Below, piece after piece: positions 26,816 to 34,628 of a stretch of DNA of 64,000 nt; the first letter of the stretch is position 1, and each line of letters opens with the position of its first letter. The notes under the pieces were generated by a model, which saw nothing but the letters and a program-made list of their open reading frames with translations, did not search any database and had not been told where the DNA came from. The DNA comes from an uncultured Opitutales bacterium (lineage in GTDB: Bacteria > Verrucomicrobiota > Verrucomicrobiia > Opitutales > Intestinicryptomonadaceae), in NCBI GenBank assembly GCA_900546565.1, contig URDC01000002.1, positions 1-64,000 on the forward strand, read 5' to 3'. Position numbers and translations under genes: made by a program.

Positions 26816-28060
26816 ATGGCAAAATTCAAATATACCGCCGTCGACAAGGACGGACACGAACTCGAAGGAACAATTGACTCCACAAGCGAAAGCCGCGCGC
26901 GCAAGGAGCTTGCGGGACAAGGTTTGGCGGTTTCGAAAATATCGGAAGTCGTGATTACCGAACGCAAAGCGTCGGCGGCGTCGAAAAAACGCCCGAAGCC
27001 GCTTTTCGGGACTGGTGTCAAAAACGAAAATGTAACGGTGTTTTCGCGCCAGCTGGCGACGCTGCTTAAAGCGGGGCTGCCGCTGCTGCGCTCGCTGGAA
27101 GTTATCGCCAGACAGGAGAAAAATCCGTATTTCAAAGGCATTATCGAGGACATCGCCGACAGTGTGAGAACGGGTAATAAGTTCTCGGACGGGCTGGCGC
27201 AGAACCCGAAGGTTTTCGACAAGCTCTACATCAATATGGCGCGCGCGGGCGAGGCCGGCGGCGTGCTTGACGTGGTGCTCGACAGGCTTTCTACCTTCCA
27301 GGAAAAGGCTCTTAAAACTACAAACAAGGTTAAGAGCGCGATGGTCTACCCCGTAGTGATTATGTCGGTGGCGGTCGCGATTGTCGCTATTTTGATGATT
27401 TTCGTGATTCCGCAATTCCAAAAGATTTTCGCCGATATGCTCAACGGCGCGGCTATGCCAGCCCTCACCCAAATGATTATAAACATATCCGACTTTATGC
27501 GCGTAAATTATATCGCAACCATCGGCATTGTCGTGGGTGTTGTTGTTGCGCTGAAACTGTTTTTCAAGACGAAAATCGGCATCAAGTTTTGGGACACGAT
27601 GGCGTTGAAAGCCCCGAAAATCGGCGATATGGTGATGAAATCGACAGTGGCGCGTTTTACGAGAACGTTCGGAACGCTGCTTGCCTCGGGTGTGCCGATT
27701 TTGGAGGCTCTCAACATCACGCGCGGCACGCTCGGAAACTCGCTGATTTCGGACGCGCTCGGACGCGTGCACGACCGCGTGCGCGATGGCGAGCCGCTTG
27801 CCGCCCCGCTCGACCAACAACACATCTTTCCCTCAATGGTGACGAGCATGGTGGAAGTCGGCGAAGAAACGGGTCAGCTTTCGGAGATGCTAACGCGTAT
27901 TGCCGATAACTACGACGAAGAAGTCGATAACTCGGTCGGTGCAATAACGTCGGTTATCGAGCCGATTATGATTGTGTTCCTGGCGGTCGTCGTGGGCACA
28001 ATCGTCATTGCGTTGTTCCTGCCGATTATCCAGATTATCACAAAGCTCACGGGCGGTTGA
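26816..28060 (+). CDS. GspF/PilC inner-membrane platform protein
   Basis: The platform protein transmits ATPase rotation to the growing pilus or pseudopilus. The 414-residue product has the typical N-terminal KFKYTAVDKDGHELEGTI strand region, then two copies of the T2SSF domain, the first starting VFSRQLATLLKAGLPLLRSLE and the second TRTFGTLLASGVPILEALN, each followed by membrane segments (about 175-200, 225-245 and 380-400). A good ribosome binding site (AAGGAAATT before the ATG) marks the start. It closes the ATPase-ATPase-platform operon and is followed by a strong terminator. Confidence 0.95.
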   Translation: MAKFKYTAVDKDGHELEGTIDSTSESRARKELAGQGLAVSKISEVVITERKASAASKKRPKPLFGTGVKNENVTVFSRQLATLLKAGLPLLRSLEVIARQEKNPYFKGIIEDIADSVRTGNKFSDGLAQNPKVFDKLYINMARAGEAGGVLDVVLDRLSTFQEKALKTTNKVKSAMVYPVVIMSVAVAIVAILMIFVIPQFQKIFADMLNGAAMPALTQMIINISDFMRVNYIATIGIVVGVVVALKLFFKTKIGIKFWDTMALKAPKIGDMVMKSTVARFTRTFGTLLASGVPILEALNITRGTLGNSLISDALGRVHDRVRDGEPLAAPLDQQHIFPSMVTSMVEVGEETGQLSEMLTRIADNYDEEVDNSVGAITSVIEPIMIVFLAVVVGTIVIALFLPIIQIITKLTGG

Positions 28061-28116
28061 ATGTTGCCGCCGCGGCTGGCGGATGAATCCGCTGGAAAAA
28101 TCACGCAAAACCTTTC

Positions 28117-28147
28117 GGCGTCGTCAAAAAACGACGCCTTTTTTTTG
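28117..28147 (+). terminator. Intrinsic terminator of the pilus/secretion operon
   Basis: GGCGTCGT (28117-28124) pairs with ACGACGCC (28131-28138) and is followed by a run of eight T. It lies 57 bases after the platform-protein stop. Confidence 0.85.
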
Positions 28148-28274
28148 TGGGATTGAGAAGCGGGGTTGTAAAAATTCGACGGATAAAAGTTCAAGTTTTT
28201 ATTTGAAAATTTTGGGCGGAGGACGGAACTTTTTTGTTTGAAAATTTTTCTGCGGGCGGGTTCAATGTTTCTCG

Positions 28275-29378
28275 ATGAAGGCGAAGTTTGGTTTATTTGT
28301 TGTTTTATCCGCGGTCTTGGCGGGCTCGGTGTATGCGCGAATCGGCGACACGAAGCGCGAAATCGGCGACCGTATGTTCGCAAAAACTCAGCACGCGTAT
28401 GTATACACGTCGCGCGAAGACCGTTTGCGGGAGGCGTTGGAGCTTCCCTATAAGAACAAGATTTTATTGTTTCCGTCCGATACGGAAAATTTCTTCCTCT
28501 ACAAAAAGGCGTCGACGCAGCAATCGACGCAGGGCGACACGATTCAGCAGCACGAGCTTTATGGCTGGGAGTTGCACATTGTCTGTCAAAACGGAAAATC
28601 GGTTATGGAATTTTACAGGCGTCAAGGCGACCCGATGACTGTCGAAGAGCTTGCCGAGCTTATGCAGACTGTCAAAGCGTCGAAAACCCAATCTAAATGG
28701 CGGTTTGTTGACGATATTTTCGTTTCGCGCGAGTGGAAGTTGAATTTCAAGAATGACAAGCTTTCGAACAAGACGGTTGGAGCGTCGAAGAATCTTGTCG
28801 ATATTTTGCCCGTTTCGAACAACCGTTTCATTTATGTGGAAATTCCCGAAGAGGTTTTAAACGACGGCGGCTACAAGACGAGTCTGTGTTTCGATCTGAT
28901 GACGATTGAATCGCGCAAGGCGAATGCGAAGTATCGCGACTACATCGGCAAGCAGGTTCAGATGAAAGCCGCAAAGACTTCTAAAAACAAAAAGGAGCGT
29001 CAGAATGCCCCCGCGAAGGTGAATGAGTTTAAGGGCAATTCGCACCGCGGCATTACGCAATCGCTTTACAATCCGCAAACAGGCGACATCACGATTGTCG
29101 AATGCTCGATTCCCGACGTCTTTCTCGGCGATAGAGCTCCGATTCGATACGACAAGTCGATTCAGATTCTGTCGTATTTGCCGAAGCAGGAAGGCACGGC
29201 GTTTGGCTACATTTATGAAACAGAAGACAAGTCTGTGCGCGCGATGCTTTACAAGGGAGCAATCCTGTTTATTGATGCCGAATTTGACAAGTCGCTACGC
29301 GCGTATATGGACGAGCTTTACAAAAAGCAATCTTCGCGGCGGGTGATGGAGGCGCAAAACAGCATCTCCCACTTCTGA
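28275..29378 (+). CDS. Secreted protein of unknown function
   Basis: I do not recognise a family. The 367-residue protein starts with a clear signal peptide (MKAKFGLFVVLSAVLAGSVYA). The mature protein has no further membrane segment and only two cysteines; it alternates strand-like segments (YGWELHIVCQNGKSVMEFYRR, RFIYVEIPEEVL, KSIQILSYLP) with charged helical ones (TVEELAELMQTVKASK) and ends in a Lys/Glu/Ala/Met stretch. It sits after the terminator of the pilus operon and before the capsid-type operon, on the same strand, with a weak hairpin (29378-29392) directly after its stop. It could belong with the secretion genes as a periplasmic component, but nothing in its sequence shows this. Confidence 0.7.
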   Translation: MKAKFGLFVVLSAVLAGSVYARIGDTKREIGDRMFAKTQHAYVYTSREDRLREALELPYKNKILLFPSDTENFFLYKKASTQQSTQGDTIQQHELYGWELHIVCQNGKSVMEFYRRQGDPMTVEELAELMQTVKASKTQSKWRFVDDIFVSREWKLNFKNDKLSNKTVGASKNLVDILPVSNNRFIYVEIPEEVLNDGGYKTSLCFDLMTIESRKANAKYRDYIGKQVQMKAAKTSKNKKERQNAPAKVNEFKGNSHRGITQSLYNPQTGDITIVECSIPDVFLGDRAPIRYDKSIQILSYLPKQEGTAFGYIYETEDKSVRAMLYKGAILFIDAEFDKSLRAYMDELYKKQSSRRVMEAQNSISHF

Positions 29379-29631
29379 CCCGCTGGGCGGGTATTTTAAA
29401 TGTTCCGAAAGTGGCGCGGGATTGGCTTTCAGCCAATATTCCCGCTTTGTCATACGCCTACACAAAATTTATTTTTACTTATGAAAACATTCCGCAATGC
29501 GGAATGTTTTTTTGTTTTAGGGGCGTGGTCGGAAGTGGATTTTTTATGGGACAAGGGTCAAAAGTTTGGCGTTATTCCAAAATATCAAAAGTTATTTTGT
29601 AATATTATAAATTATTATATAAAATTGCGGC
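29379..29631 (+). promoter_or_regulatory. Intergenic region with hairpins and AT-rich promoter before capsid operon
   Basis: The first part holds a hairpin at 29416-29445 (GCGGG-A-TTGGCT pairing with AGCCAA-TATT-CCCGC) and the terminator at 29486-29515. The last 60 bases are strongly AT-rich and contain a TTGTAA and several TATAAA-like hexamers, the best of them ending near 29623, so transcription would start only a few bases before the ATG at 29632. No Shine-Dalgarno sequence is visible. Which hexamer is used is uncertain. Confidence 0.45.
29486..29515 (+). terminator. Intrinsic terminator, copy of a repeated hairpin
   Basis: AACATTCCGC (29486-29495) pairs with GCGGAATGTT (29499-29508), followed by five further T and G. 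Almost the same hairpin with similar flanks (ACTTAT before, TTTTTTGTT after) occurs at 58400-58428, so it is a dispersed repeat as well as a plausible terminator for the upstream secreted-protein gene. Confidence 0.65.
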
Positions 29632-30819
29632 ATGAACTCAAAAGTCATATCCGCAAGCTATGCCGCCGCCGTAAATCGCGGCGGTTTTAACCCAATCAAA
29701 AATCTGCGTCCCGAAGTGATTATAAGGGCTTTGGACGCCTTCAACCGCGGCCGCCTTTCGGAAGCCGCAAGGCTCTTCGAAGCGATTATTCAGCGCGACG
29801 ACACGATTTGCTGTCTGAATTTGAAAAGGAAAAAATCGGTATCGAGACTCGACTTCGAAATTGTCCCGCTTGAAAACTCGCGGAAGGCGCGGGCGCACCA
29901 AAAGGTTCTGATGCGTTTTTATGAAAGTCTCGAAACGACGGATTTCTGCGACAAAAACCAATCTGGCGGTTTGCGAATGCTGGTTTCGCAAATGATGGAC
30001 TCGGCGGGAATGAAATACGCAGTCCACAGAATCTCGTTCAAGCAGGTAAACGGCGAGCTTAAAGGCGTTTTCGAGCAATATCCGATTTGGCTTTTCGAGA
30101 ACACGACGGGGCGTCTGCGGAAGCTCGACAATGAAAAGCAGCTGACAGCGGGCGTGCCGCTCGACCCCGACAAGTGGATGGTTACCTGCGGCGACGGTCT
30201 TATGACGACCTCGGCGATTGCGTATGTCTTCAAGCACCTTCCCCTTCAAGACTGGCTTATTTACTGCGAAAGAAACGGTATGCCGGGGATAAAGGCGAAG
30301 ACGAACGCCTTCCCCGACACGCCGCAATGGGAAAGCGCGAAGGAAGCCGTCAGTCAATTCGGGGCGGAATTTTACGCGGTGCTCTCGGAAGGCACGGACA
30401 TTGAAGCAATAGATGTTTCGAGCAAAAGCCAACTGCCCTACAAGGACATTGTTGAGCGTATGGACAGAATGTTGTGCGCGCTCTGGCGCGGCTCTGATCT
30501 GAGCACGCTCAGCGGAAGTTATCAAAACGGGGCGTCGGTTCAATGGTATGAAAATACGCTCATTGAAGAAGACGACGCCAACAACATCGGCGAAACGCTC
30601 AACAAGAATGTCGACGCGAAAGTTGTAAAGCTGGTTTTCGGCGACGACAAGCCGCTGGCGCGTTTCCGTCTGAAATTGCCCGACTACGAGCAGAAGCAAT
30701 ACGAGCTGGAAATGGTCGAACGTCTTGTAAAGCTCGGGTTGAAACCCGACGCGCTCGAACTCGCAAAGAAATTCGCGTTCCCGATTGCGAATGAGGAAAG
30801 GGCGAATGAAGAGGAATAA
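29632..30819 (+). CDS. Mu-like phage portal protein (DUF935)
   Basis: The portal forms the dodecameric DNA gate of a phage capsid. The 395-residue product has the DUF935 plan of Mu gp29: early RPEVIIRALDAFNRGRLSEAARLFEAI, then RDDTICCLNLKRKKSVSRLDFEI, LPLQDWLIYCERNGMPGIKAK in the middle, and ERLVKLGLKPDALELAKKFAFPI at the end. Mu gp29 is just over 500 residues, so this is shorter, mostly at the C-terminus. It is the first gene of a nine-gene same-strand block. In Mu-like phages terminase genes precede the portal; here a host-type secreted-protein gene precedes it. Confidence 0.85.
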   Translation: MNSKVISASYAAAVNRGGFNPIKNLRPEVIIRALDAFNRGRLSEAARLFEAIIQRDDTICCLNLKRKKSVSRLDFEIVPLENSRKARAHQKVLMRFYESLETTDFCDKNQSGGLRMLVSQMMDSAGMKYAVHRISFKQVNGELKGVFEQYPIWLFENTTGRLRKLDNEKQLTAGVPLDPDKWMVTCGDGLMTTSAIAYVFKHLPLQDWLIYCERNGMPGIKAKTNAFPDTPQWESAKEAVSQFGAEFYAVLSEGTDIEAIDVSSKSQLPYKDIVERMDRMLCALWRGSDLSTLSGSYQNGASVQWYENTLIEEDDANNIGETLNKNVDAKVVKLVFGDDKPLARFRLKLPDYEQKQYELEMVERLVKLGLKPDALELAKKFAFPIANEERANEEE

Positions 30820-31558
30820 CACGCTAATTCAGGTGCTCTCGCCGTTCGGCAACTGGGCTCACGCAAAGGGAAATCAGGTTGTTGACGGGCTTGCCGCCGA
30901 CAGAATGAAATCGGCGTCGGAGGGATTTTTTCCGCGCGAGATACCCATTTACGTCGGGCACCCCGACGAGAAATCGGCGCGCTGCAAAGACAAGCGTGTC
31001 GGAGTTGTACGCAAAATTTTCAAAGCCGAAGACGGCATTTTGGTCGAAGCACAATATGACGACGCGACTTTCGAAAAAATCAAGTCGGGAGAAATCAGGT
31101 GTATGTCGCCGCGCTGGGAGATGGACAAAATCGGCGACGGCGAATTCAGACCCGTCAGGCTTGTATCGGTGGGGCTTACGAACAATCCAAACATTGCCGG
31201 CAGCGGCAGGATTATCCGCGCCGCATTGCCGAAAATCGGCGCGAGACTCGCCGAAAGCGGCGTAAAGATTTCGGGAGCGGCGCGGGAATTCGGGATGCTC
31301 GGGCGCAGGCTTGCGGCGTCGGCAAAACGTATCGACGAAATTTCGGGCGAGATTGCAAAGCTCAGGCTCGAAAAAAATCTCGAAATTTTTGCGGGAACCC
31401 CGGGCGCAAACTCCGAGACCGAAGGCTGCAACAGCCGCACAGACACAAACTTCAAAGCGGTTTCCGACGAAGCCGTAAAACTTTCGCTCAGCACAGGCGA
31501 ACCCTATACGAAGACGTTCGCCAAGCTGAGGAAACAAAAAACTATCAACAACCAATAA
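30806..31558 (+). CDS. Mu-like I protein: capsid maturation protease/scaffold
   Basis: In Mu the I gene makes the head protease whose C-terminal part acts as scaffold. The 250-residue product keeps the family pattern: IPIYVGHPD near the N-terminus, VGVVRKIFKAEDGILVEAQYDD, a KSGEIRCMSPRWEM motif and VRLVSVGLTNNPNIAG, followed by a helical tail rich in Ala, Lys and Glu that would be the scaffold part. The ATG at 30806, inside the portal end and preceded by GAGGAAAGG, is preferred over earlier TTG/ATG codons in frame. Mu I is longer (about 360). I could not assign a catalytic residue with certainty. Confidence 0.75.
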   Translation: MKRNNTLIQVLSPFGNWAHAKGNQVVDGLAADRMKSASEGFFPREIPIYVGHPDEKSARCKDKRVGVVRKIFKAEDGILVEAQYDDATFEKIKSGEIRCMSPRWEMDKIGDGEFRPVRLVSVGLTNNPNIAGSGRIIRAALPKIGARLAESGVKISGAAREFGMLGRRLAASAKRIDEISGEIAKLRLEKNLEIFAGTPGANSETEGCNSRTDTNFKAVSDEAVKLSLSTGEPYTKTFAKLRKQKTINNQ

Positions 31559-31571
31559 AAGGAATTGTAAT

Positions 31572-32246
31572 ATGGAATATCATAAAATGTTGCGCCGAAT
31601 AAAAGGCGGCGCGAAAAATGCCGAAGCGTTTTCGAACATCGCCGAAGGCACGCATGCGGGCAGCATTACGCTGACCGCAGCTGAGGACATAGACGCGTCG
31701 TATCTTTTGGTGAAGATGGACGACTCGGGCAATGCTGTCGAAATTTGCCAAGCCGCCGATATGCCGCTCGGTGTGTGTCTCGACGAATGCGACATCAATA
31801 ACGGCGTGGCGGTCGCCCTGCCCGCCTCTTCGGGAAGCACGCTGCTTTGCAGGTGCGACTCGGGCATAAATGCGGGAGATGCAGTTTTTACGTCCTCAGC
31901 CGGCAAAATTACGGCCGCGCCCGCGAACGGAAGCTACAAGGTCGGCGTTGCGCTAACCTCGTCGGTTGCGGGAGGCATTGTCGAAGTAGACCCGCAGAAT
32001 TTCGGCGCGAGGGCGTTTGCTATCGCGCAATGCGGAACGTATGTCTGGACGGGCTCTACTGCCGAAGAAACGCTGGCTAACACAGAGGTTTCGGAAGACG
32101 ACATCGTTTTTGCGACAATCTCGGCGAAGGGCGGCTCGGAAAAGACTGTGGTGGCGTCCGTTGTCGAAAACGGGATCAAATTCAAGCTCGACGCGGCCGG
32201 AACGGCGTCGACTACAAAAGTATCGTGGATAATCATCAACAAGTAA
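31572..32246 (+). CDS. Capsid decoration protein-like (DUF2190 type)
   Basis: The 224-residue product resembles head-decoration proteins that coat capsid three-fold axes. Its middle has the usual pattern of a short beta-rich domain: AEDIDASYLLVKMDDSGNAVE, MPLGVCLDECDINNGVAVALPA, and GDAVFTSSAGKITAAPANGSYKVGVALTS. A second beta-rich stretch follows (VASVVENGIKFKLDAAG). No signal peptide or enzyme motif is present. It lies 13 bases after the I-like gene and just before the capsid gene, the usual place for a decoration gene. Confidence 0.65.
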   Translation: MEYHKMLRRIKGGAKNAEAFSNIAEGTHAGSITLTAAEDIDASYLLVKMDDSGNAVEICQAADMPLGVCLDECDINNGVAVALPASSGSTLLCRCDSGINAGDAVFTSSAGKITAAPANGSYKVGVALTSSVAGGIVEVDPQNFGARAFAIAQCGTYVWTGSTAEETLANTEVSEDDIVFATISAKGGSEKTVVASVVENGIKFKLDAAGTASTTKVSWIIINK

Positions 32247-32250
32247 ATTT

Positions 32251-33174
32251 ATGAATAAAAACCAGATTATAACCGCAAACGAAAACAGATTTACGGCGGG
32301 CAATTACAGCGAAGCTTTGACGGCGTTTACCGTCGGGTGGAAGTCGCCCGACAACCTCGGCGAAATGCTCGACTTTATCGCGCCGCCGATTCCCGTAGGC
32401 AGACGCTTCGAATTCAAGACGAGCGAAAACGCGCAGGCGTTCTACTCGGACGGCGACGACGTGCGCAGCATCGGCGCGGAATTCAAGCGCGTGCGCTACG
32501 ACGGCGAGACCGTCAACGAAAAGACGCTCAACAAGGGGCTTGCAATCCGCGTCGACCACGACGAAATCGCCGACGACGACTGGCAGGAACGCTATGTGCA
32601 GATGCTTTTGCAGCGTCTTTTGCGCAACGAGCTGCGCCGCGCGGTTGCCGCGCTGGAAGCGATTGCGCAATCGGGCGGAGATGTCTCGTGGACGAACAAC
32701 GACAATCCCGACGCGGACATCAGAAGTATGCTGATTGCCGCCGGCGACGAAAGCGGCGTGCGTCCGAACCGTCTGCTCTTTGGCGAAACGGCGTGGGACT
32801 TGCGTATGTCGTGTCTCGAAAAACAGAACTCGGCTGTGGCGTTCAAGGCGAGCGCGCTCGCGCAGGAAGAGCTTGCGGCGAAATTCCTGTTGGAGGGCTG
32901 CAAGGTGATGTCGGCGCGTTATCAGACTTCGCCAAATGCGAAGGCTAACATTGCCGGCAAGAAGGTTTATGCGTTCTACGGACAGGATTCGATTTCCAAA
33001 GACGAACCGTCGAATCTCAAACGATTCTACACGCCCACAGAAGAAGGCTCGCCGTTCAGGGTATACTGCGACGAAACCGCAAAATACACGGACATCACGG
33101 TAGAGCACTATTCGAGTATCGTGGCTACAAGCAGCCTCGGAGTAAGAAAACTGACAATCAAGGAAGGAGCTTAG
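32251..33174 (+). CDS. Major capsid protein-like
   Basis: Position and length (307 residues) fit the major head protein of a Mu-type head operon. The sequence has a long helix region (DWQERYVQMLLQRLLRNELRRAVAALEAIA), the preceding KGLAIRVDHDEIADDD segment common among phage capsid proteins, PNRLLFGETAWDLRMSC and a beta-rich end (DITVEHYSSIVATSSLGVRKLTI). It starts four bases after the decoration gene. It lacks a long N-terminal delta domain, in keeping with a separate scaffold in the I-like gene. It does not look like Mu gpT itself, so the capsid type is inferred from context and general pattern. Confidence 0.7.
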   Translation: MNKNQIITANENRFTAGNYSEALTAFTVGWKSPDNLGEMLDFIAPPIPVGRRFEFKTSENAQAFYSDGDDVRSIGAEFKRVRYDGETVNEKTLNKGLAIRVDHDEIADDDWQERYVQMLLQRLLRNELRRAVAALEAIAQSGGDVSWTNNDNPDADIRSMLIAAGDESGVRPNRLLFGETAWDLRMSCLEKQNSAVAFKASALAQEELAAKFLLEGCKVMSARYQTSPNAKANIAGKKVYAFYGQDSISKDEPSNLKRFYTPTEEGSPFRVYCDETAKYTDITVEHYSSIVATSSLGVRKLTIKEGA

Positions 33175-33219
33175 TCGAAAGGGGCGTCGCGTAAAAGCGC
33201 GGCGTCCCGCCGTTTTGTT

Positions 33220-33666
33220 ATGAACTGGACAAGAATCACGGAGGAGGATCTCGAATGCGTTCTGAACAAGACGCAGCTGGATTTGCTGAAATCGGAGGCC
33301 GTGCGCCGAAACGACGCGTCGATTGCCGCGAAGGCGATTGAGCTTGCGGTTTCGCGAATCAGAGCCGAAATCGCGGCAAGCGGCGTGAATATGCTCGACG
33401 AAGACTATGCGAAAATTCCGCCCGAATTGCGCGAATGCGGAATGAGGCTTGCCGTCGACATTTTGCAGTCGAGAATTCCGTCGCTGGAACTGAGCCAATC
33501 GCAGCTGCGGGCGATTGAGTCGAGCAACGAGATTTTGCGGCGCGTCGCCGCGGGCGAGCTGCCCGTCGTGCGCCCGAGGCGCGGAATAAAAACCGCGCGA
33601 AAATACGCCGTCGACCACAAAGCGTCGGAAAGAAGAATAACGCGCGTTTCGACGGAGGGAATGTAG
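33220..33666 (+). CDS. Head-tail connector protein (DUF1320/gp36-like)
   Basis: The 148-residue product fits the small connector encoded after the capsid in Mu-like phages. Helical repeats such as AIELAVSRIRAEIAASG, then IPPELRECGMRLAVDIL and a C-terminal ILRRVAAGELPVV match the family pattern. The last 30 residues are basic. It begins 45 bases after the capsid stop; that gap holds no other gene. Assignment rests on pattern and gene order rather than on any catalytic motif. Confidence 0.55.
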   Translation: MNWTRITEEDLECVLNKTQLDLLKSEAVRRNDASIAAKAIELAVSRIRAEIAASGVNMLDEDYAKIPPELRECGMRLAVDILQSRIPSLELSQSQLRAIESSNEILRRVAAGELPVVRPRRGIKTARKYAVDHKASERRITRVSTEGM

Positions 33667-33667
33667 A

Positions 33668-34093
33668 ATGTCGAAATTAAAACAAGCGCAAGTCGCGATT
33701 TTAAACGAGCTGCGCCGCACGGTTGAGCTGTCGGCGTTTGCGGTTTCGGGAGAAGGTCTTGGCGCGTATGCCGACGCGGAAAGTTCGACGATGAAAATCG
33801 AAATTTCGCGTCCGCTACCGCTTGACTGCGCAGAAAACTGCGACGCGGTTGTCTTCGAAAACGTGTCGGTGTCGCTTAAAATAACGACGCCGAAAATCGC
33901 GGGAGACAACGATGTGGACATTCTCGACGCCGCGGAATTTCTGTGCGCGAGGCTCAACAACAGAAGGCTCGAAATCGCGCCGGACAGGGGCGCGATTGTT
34001 CTGGCAAAGTCGAACCCGATTGAATACGCCTGCGACACGGCGGCGACGCAATCGGTTAAATTAAAATTTATCATAAAAGGAGTAAAAATATGA
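33668..34093 (+). CDS. Phage neck/tail-completion-like protein
   Basis: This 141-residue protein starts one base after the preceding stop and ends by overlapping the next start (ATGA). It has an N-terminal helix (KLKQAQVAILNELRRTVEL) and a beta-rich remainder (MKIEISRPLPLDC, AVVFENVSVSLKITTP, DAAEFLCARLNNRRLEI, VKLKFIIKG), the composition expected of tail-completion or neck proteins such as Mu gp37. I recognise no specific motif, so the call depends on order and size. Confidence 0.4.
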   Translation: MSKLKQAQVAILNELRRTVELSAFAVSGEGLGAYADAESSTMKIEISRPLPLDCAENCDAVVFENVSVSLKITTPKIAGDNDVDILDAAEFLCARLNNRRLEIAPDRGAIVLAKSNPIEYACDTAATQSVKLKFIIKGVKI

Positions 34094-34470
34094 AAATAAT
34101 TTTCGGTGAACTCGAACTGAACGCGGGCGCGCAGCCGCCGAAATCCATGCGCGTCGACGCGAAAAACCAAGTGTCGGCGGATTTCGCAATCGACAACCAA
34201 AACGCGATTCTGCGCCAGAATAAAAATCTGAAAACGGCGGTTGCGTTCGAAATCGAAAACGCGCACGCGACGGAATCGTCCGCGCTGAAATTCGCGCTGT
34301 CGCAGGCGAAAAAGATGAACGGAGTGCCGGCGGAAAAGCTCGTGTTTTTCGACGAAGAGGAAGGCGCGAAAATTTTCGAGCTGGGCAATGCGGCGCTGGT
34401 GTCGCTTAAAATCTCGTGTTTCGGACACTCTACAAATTCGAAATACGAATTCTACGGAGACGCCGAATAA
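34090..34470 (+). CDS. Small phage structural protein, function unknown
   Basis: The 126-residue product is beta-rich (KIIFGELELNAG, TAVAFEIENAHA, AALVSLKISCFGHST) with one helix (SSALKFALSQAKKM) and ends KYEFYGDAE. The closing GHST..KYEFYG pattern recalls tail-tube-like proteins, which would make it the only tube candidate in the block, but at this length and without a family match I do not call it one. Its start overlaps the preceding stop, and its stop overlaps the next start (TAATG). Confidence 0.4.
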   Translation: MKIIFGELELNAGAQPPKSMRVDAKNQVSADFAIDNQNAILRQNKNLKTAVAFEIENAHATESSALKFALSQAKKMNGVPAEKLVFFDEEEGAKIFELGNAALVSLKISCFGHSTNSKYEFYGDAE

Positions 34471-34628
34471 TGGAAGACTCGGATTTACAACGGTTGGAAA
34501 GCGAATTTCAAAGCTCGCTTGCGTCGCTGCAACGCGCCATTAACGAGCTGAAAAAAGCGGTCGAGAAAAACGAGGACAAAATCGCGGAACTCGCCGAGCA
34601 GATTAAAACGGCAAAGAACGGGCTATGA
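34470..34628 (+). CDS. Small coiled-coil protein in capsid operon
   Basis: A 52-residue frame begins in the TAATG overlap with the previous gene and ends in an ATGA overlap with the next, so translational coupling on both sides supports it as a gene. Nearly the whole protein is one predicted coiled coil (LQRLESEFQSSLASLQRAINELKKAVEKN) ending KTAKNGL. Such short helical proteins in tail modules can be chaperones or structural adaptors. Function unknown. Confidence 0.6.
   Translation: MEDSDLQRLESEFQSSLASLQRAINELKKAVEKNEDKIAELAEQIKTAKNGL

Noticed and set aside
29400..29690. Small frame MKTFRNAECFF... across the repeated hairpin (also seen near 58390)
   Set aside because: Both copies are made by reading through the terminator-like hairpin; conservation is explained by the DNA repeat.
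32236..34428. 730-codon minus-strand frame opposite the capsid block
   Set aside because: Arg/His/Phe-rich antisense of several real genes; no start context or motif.
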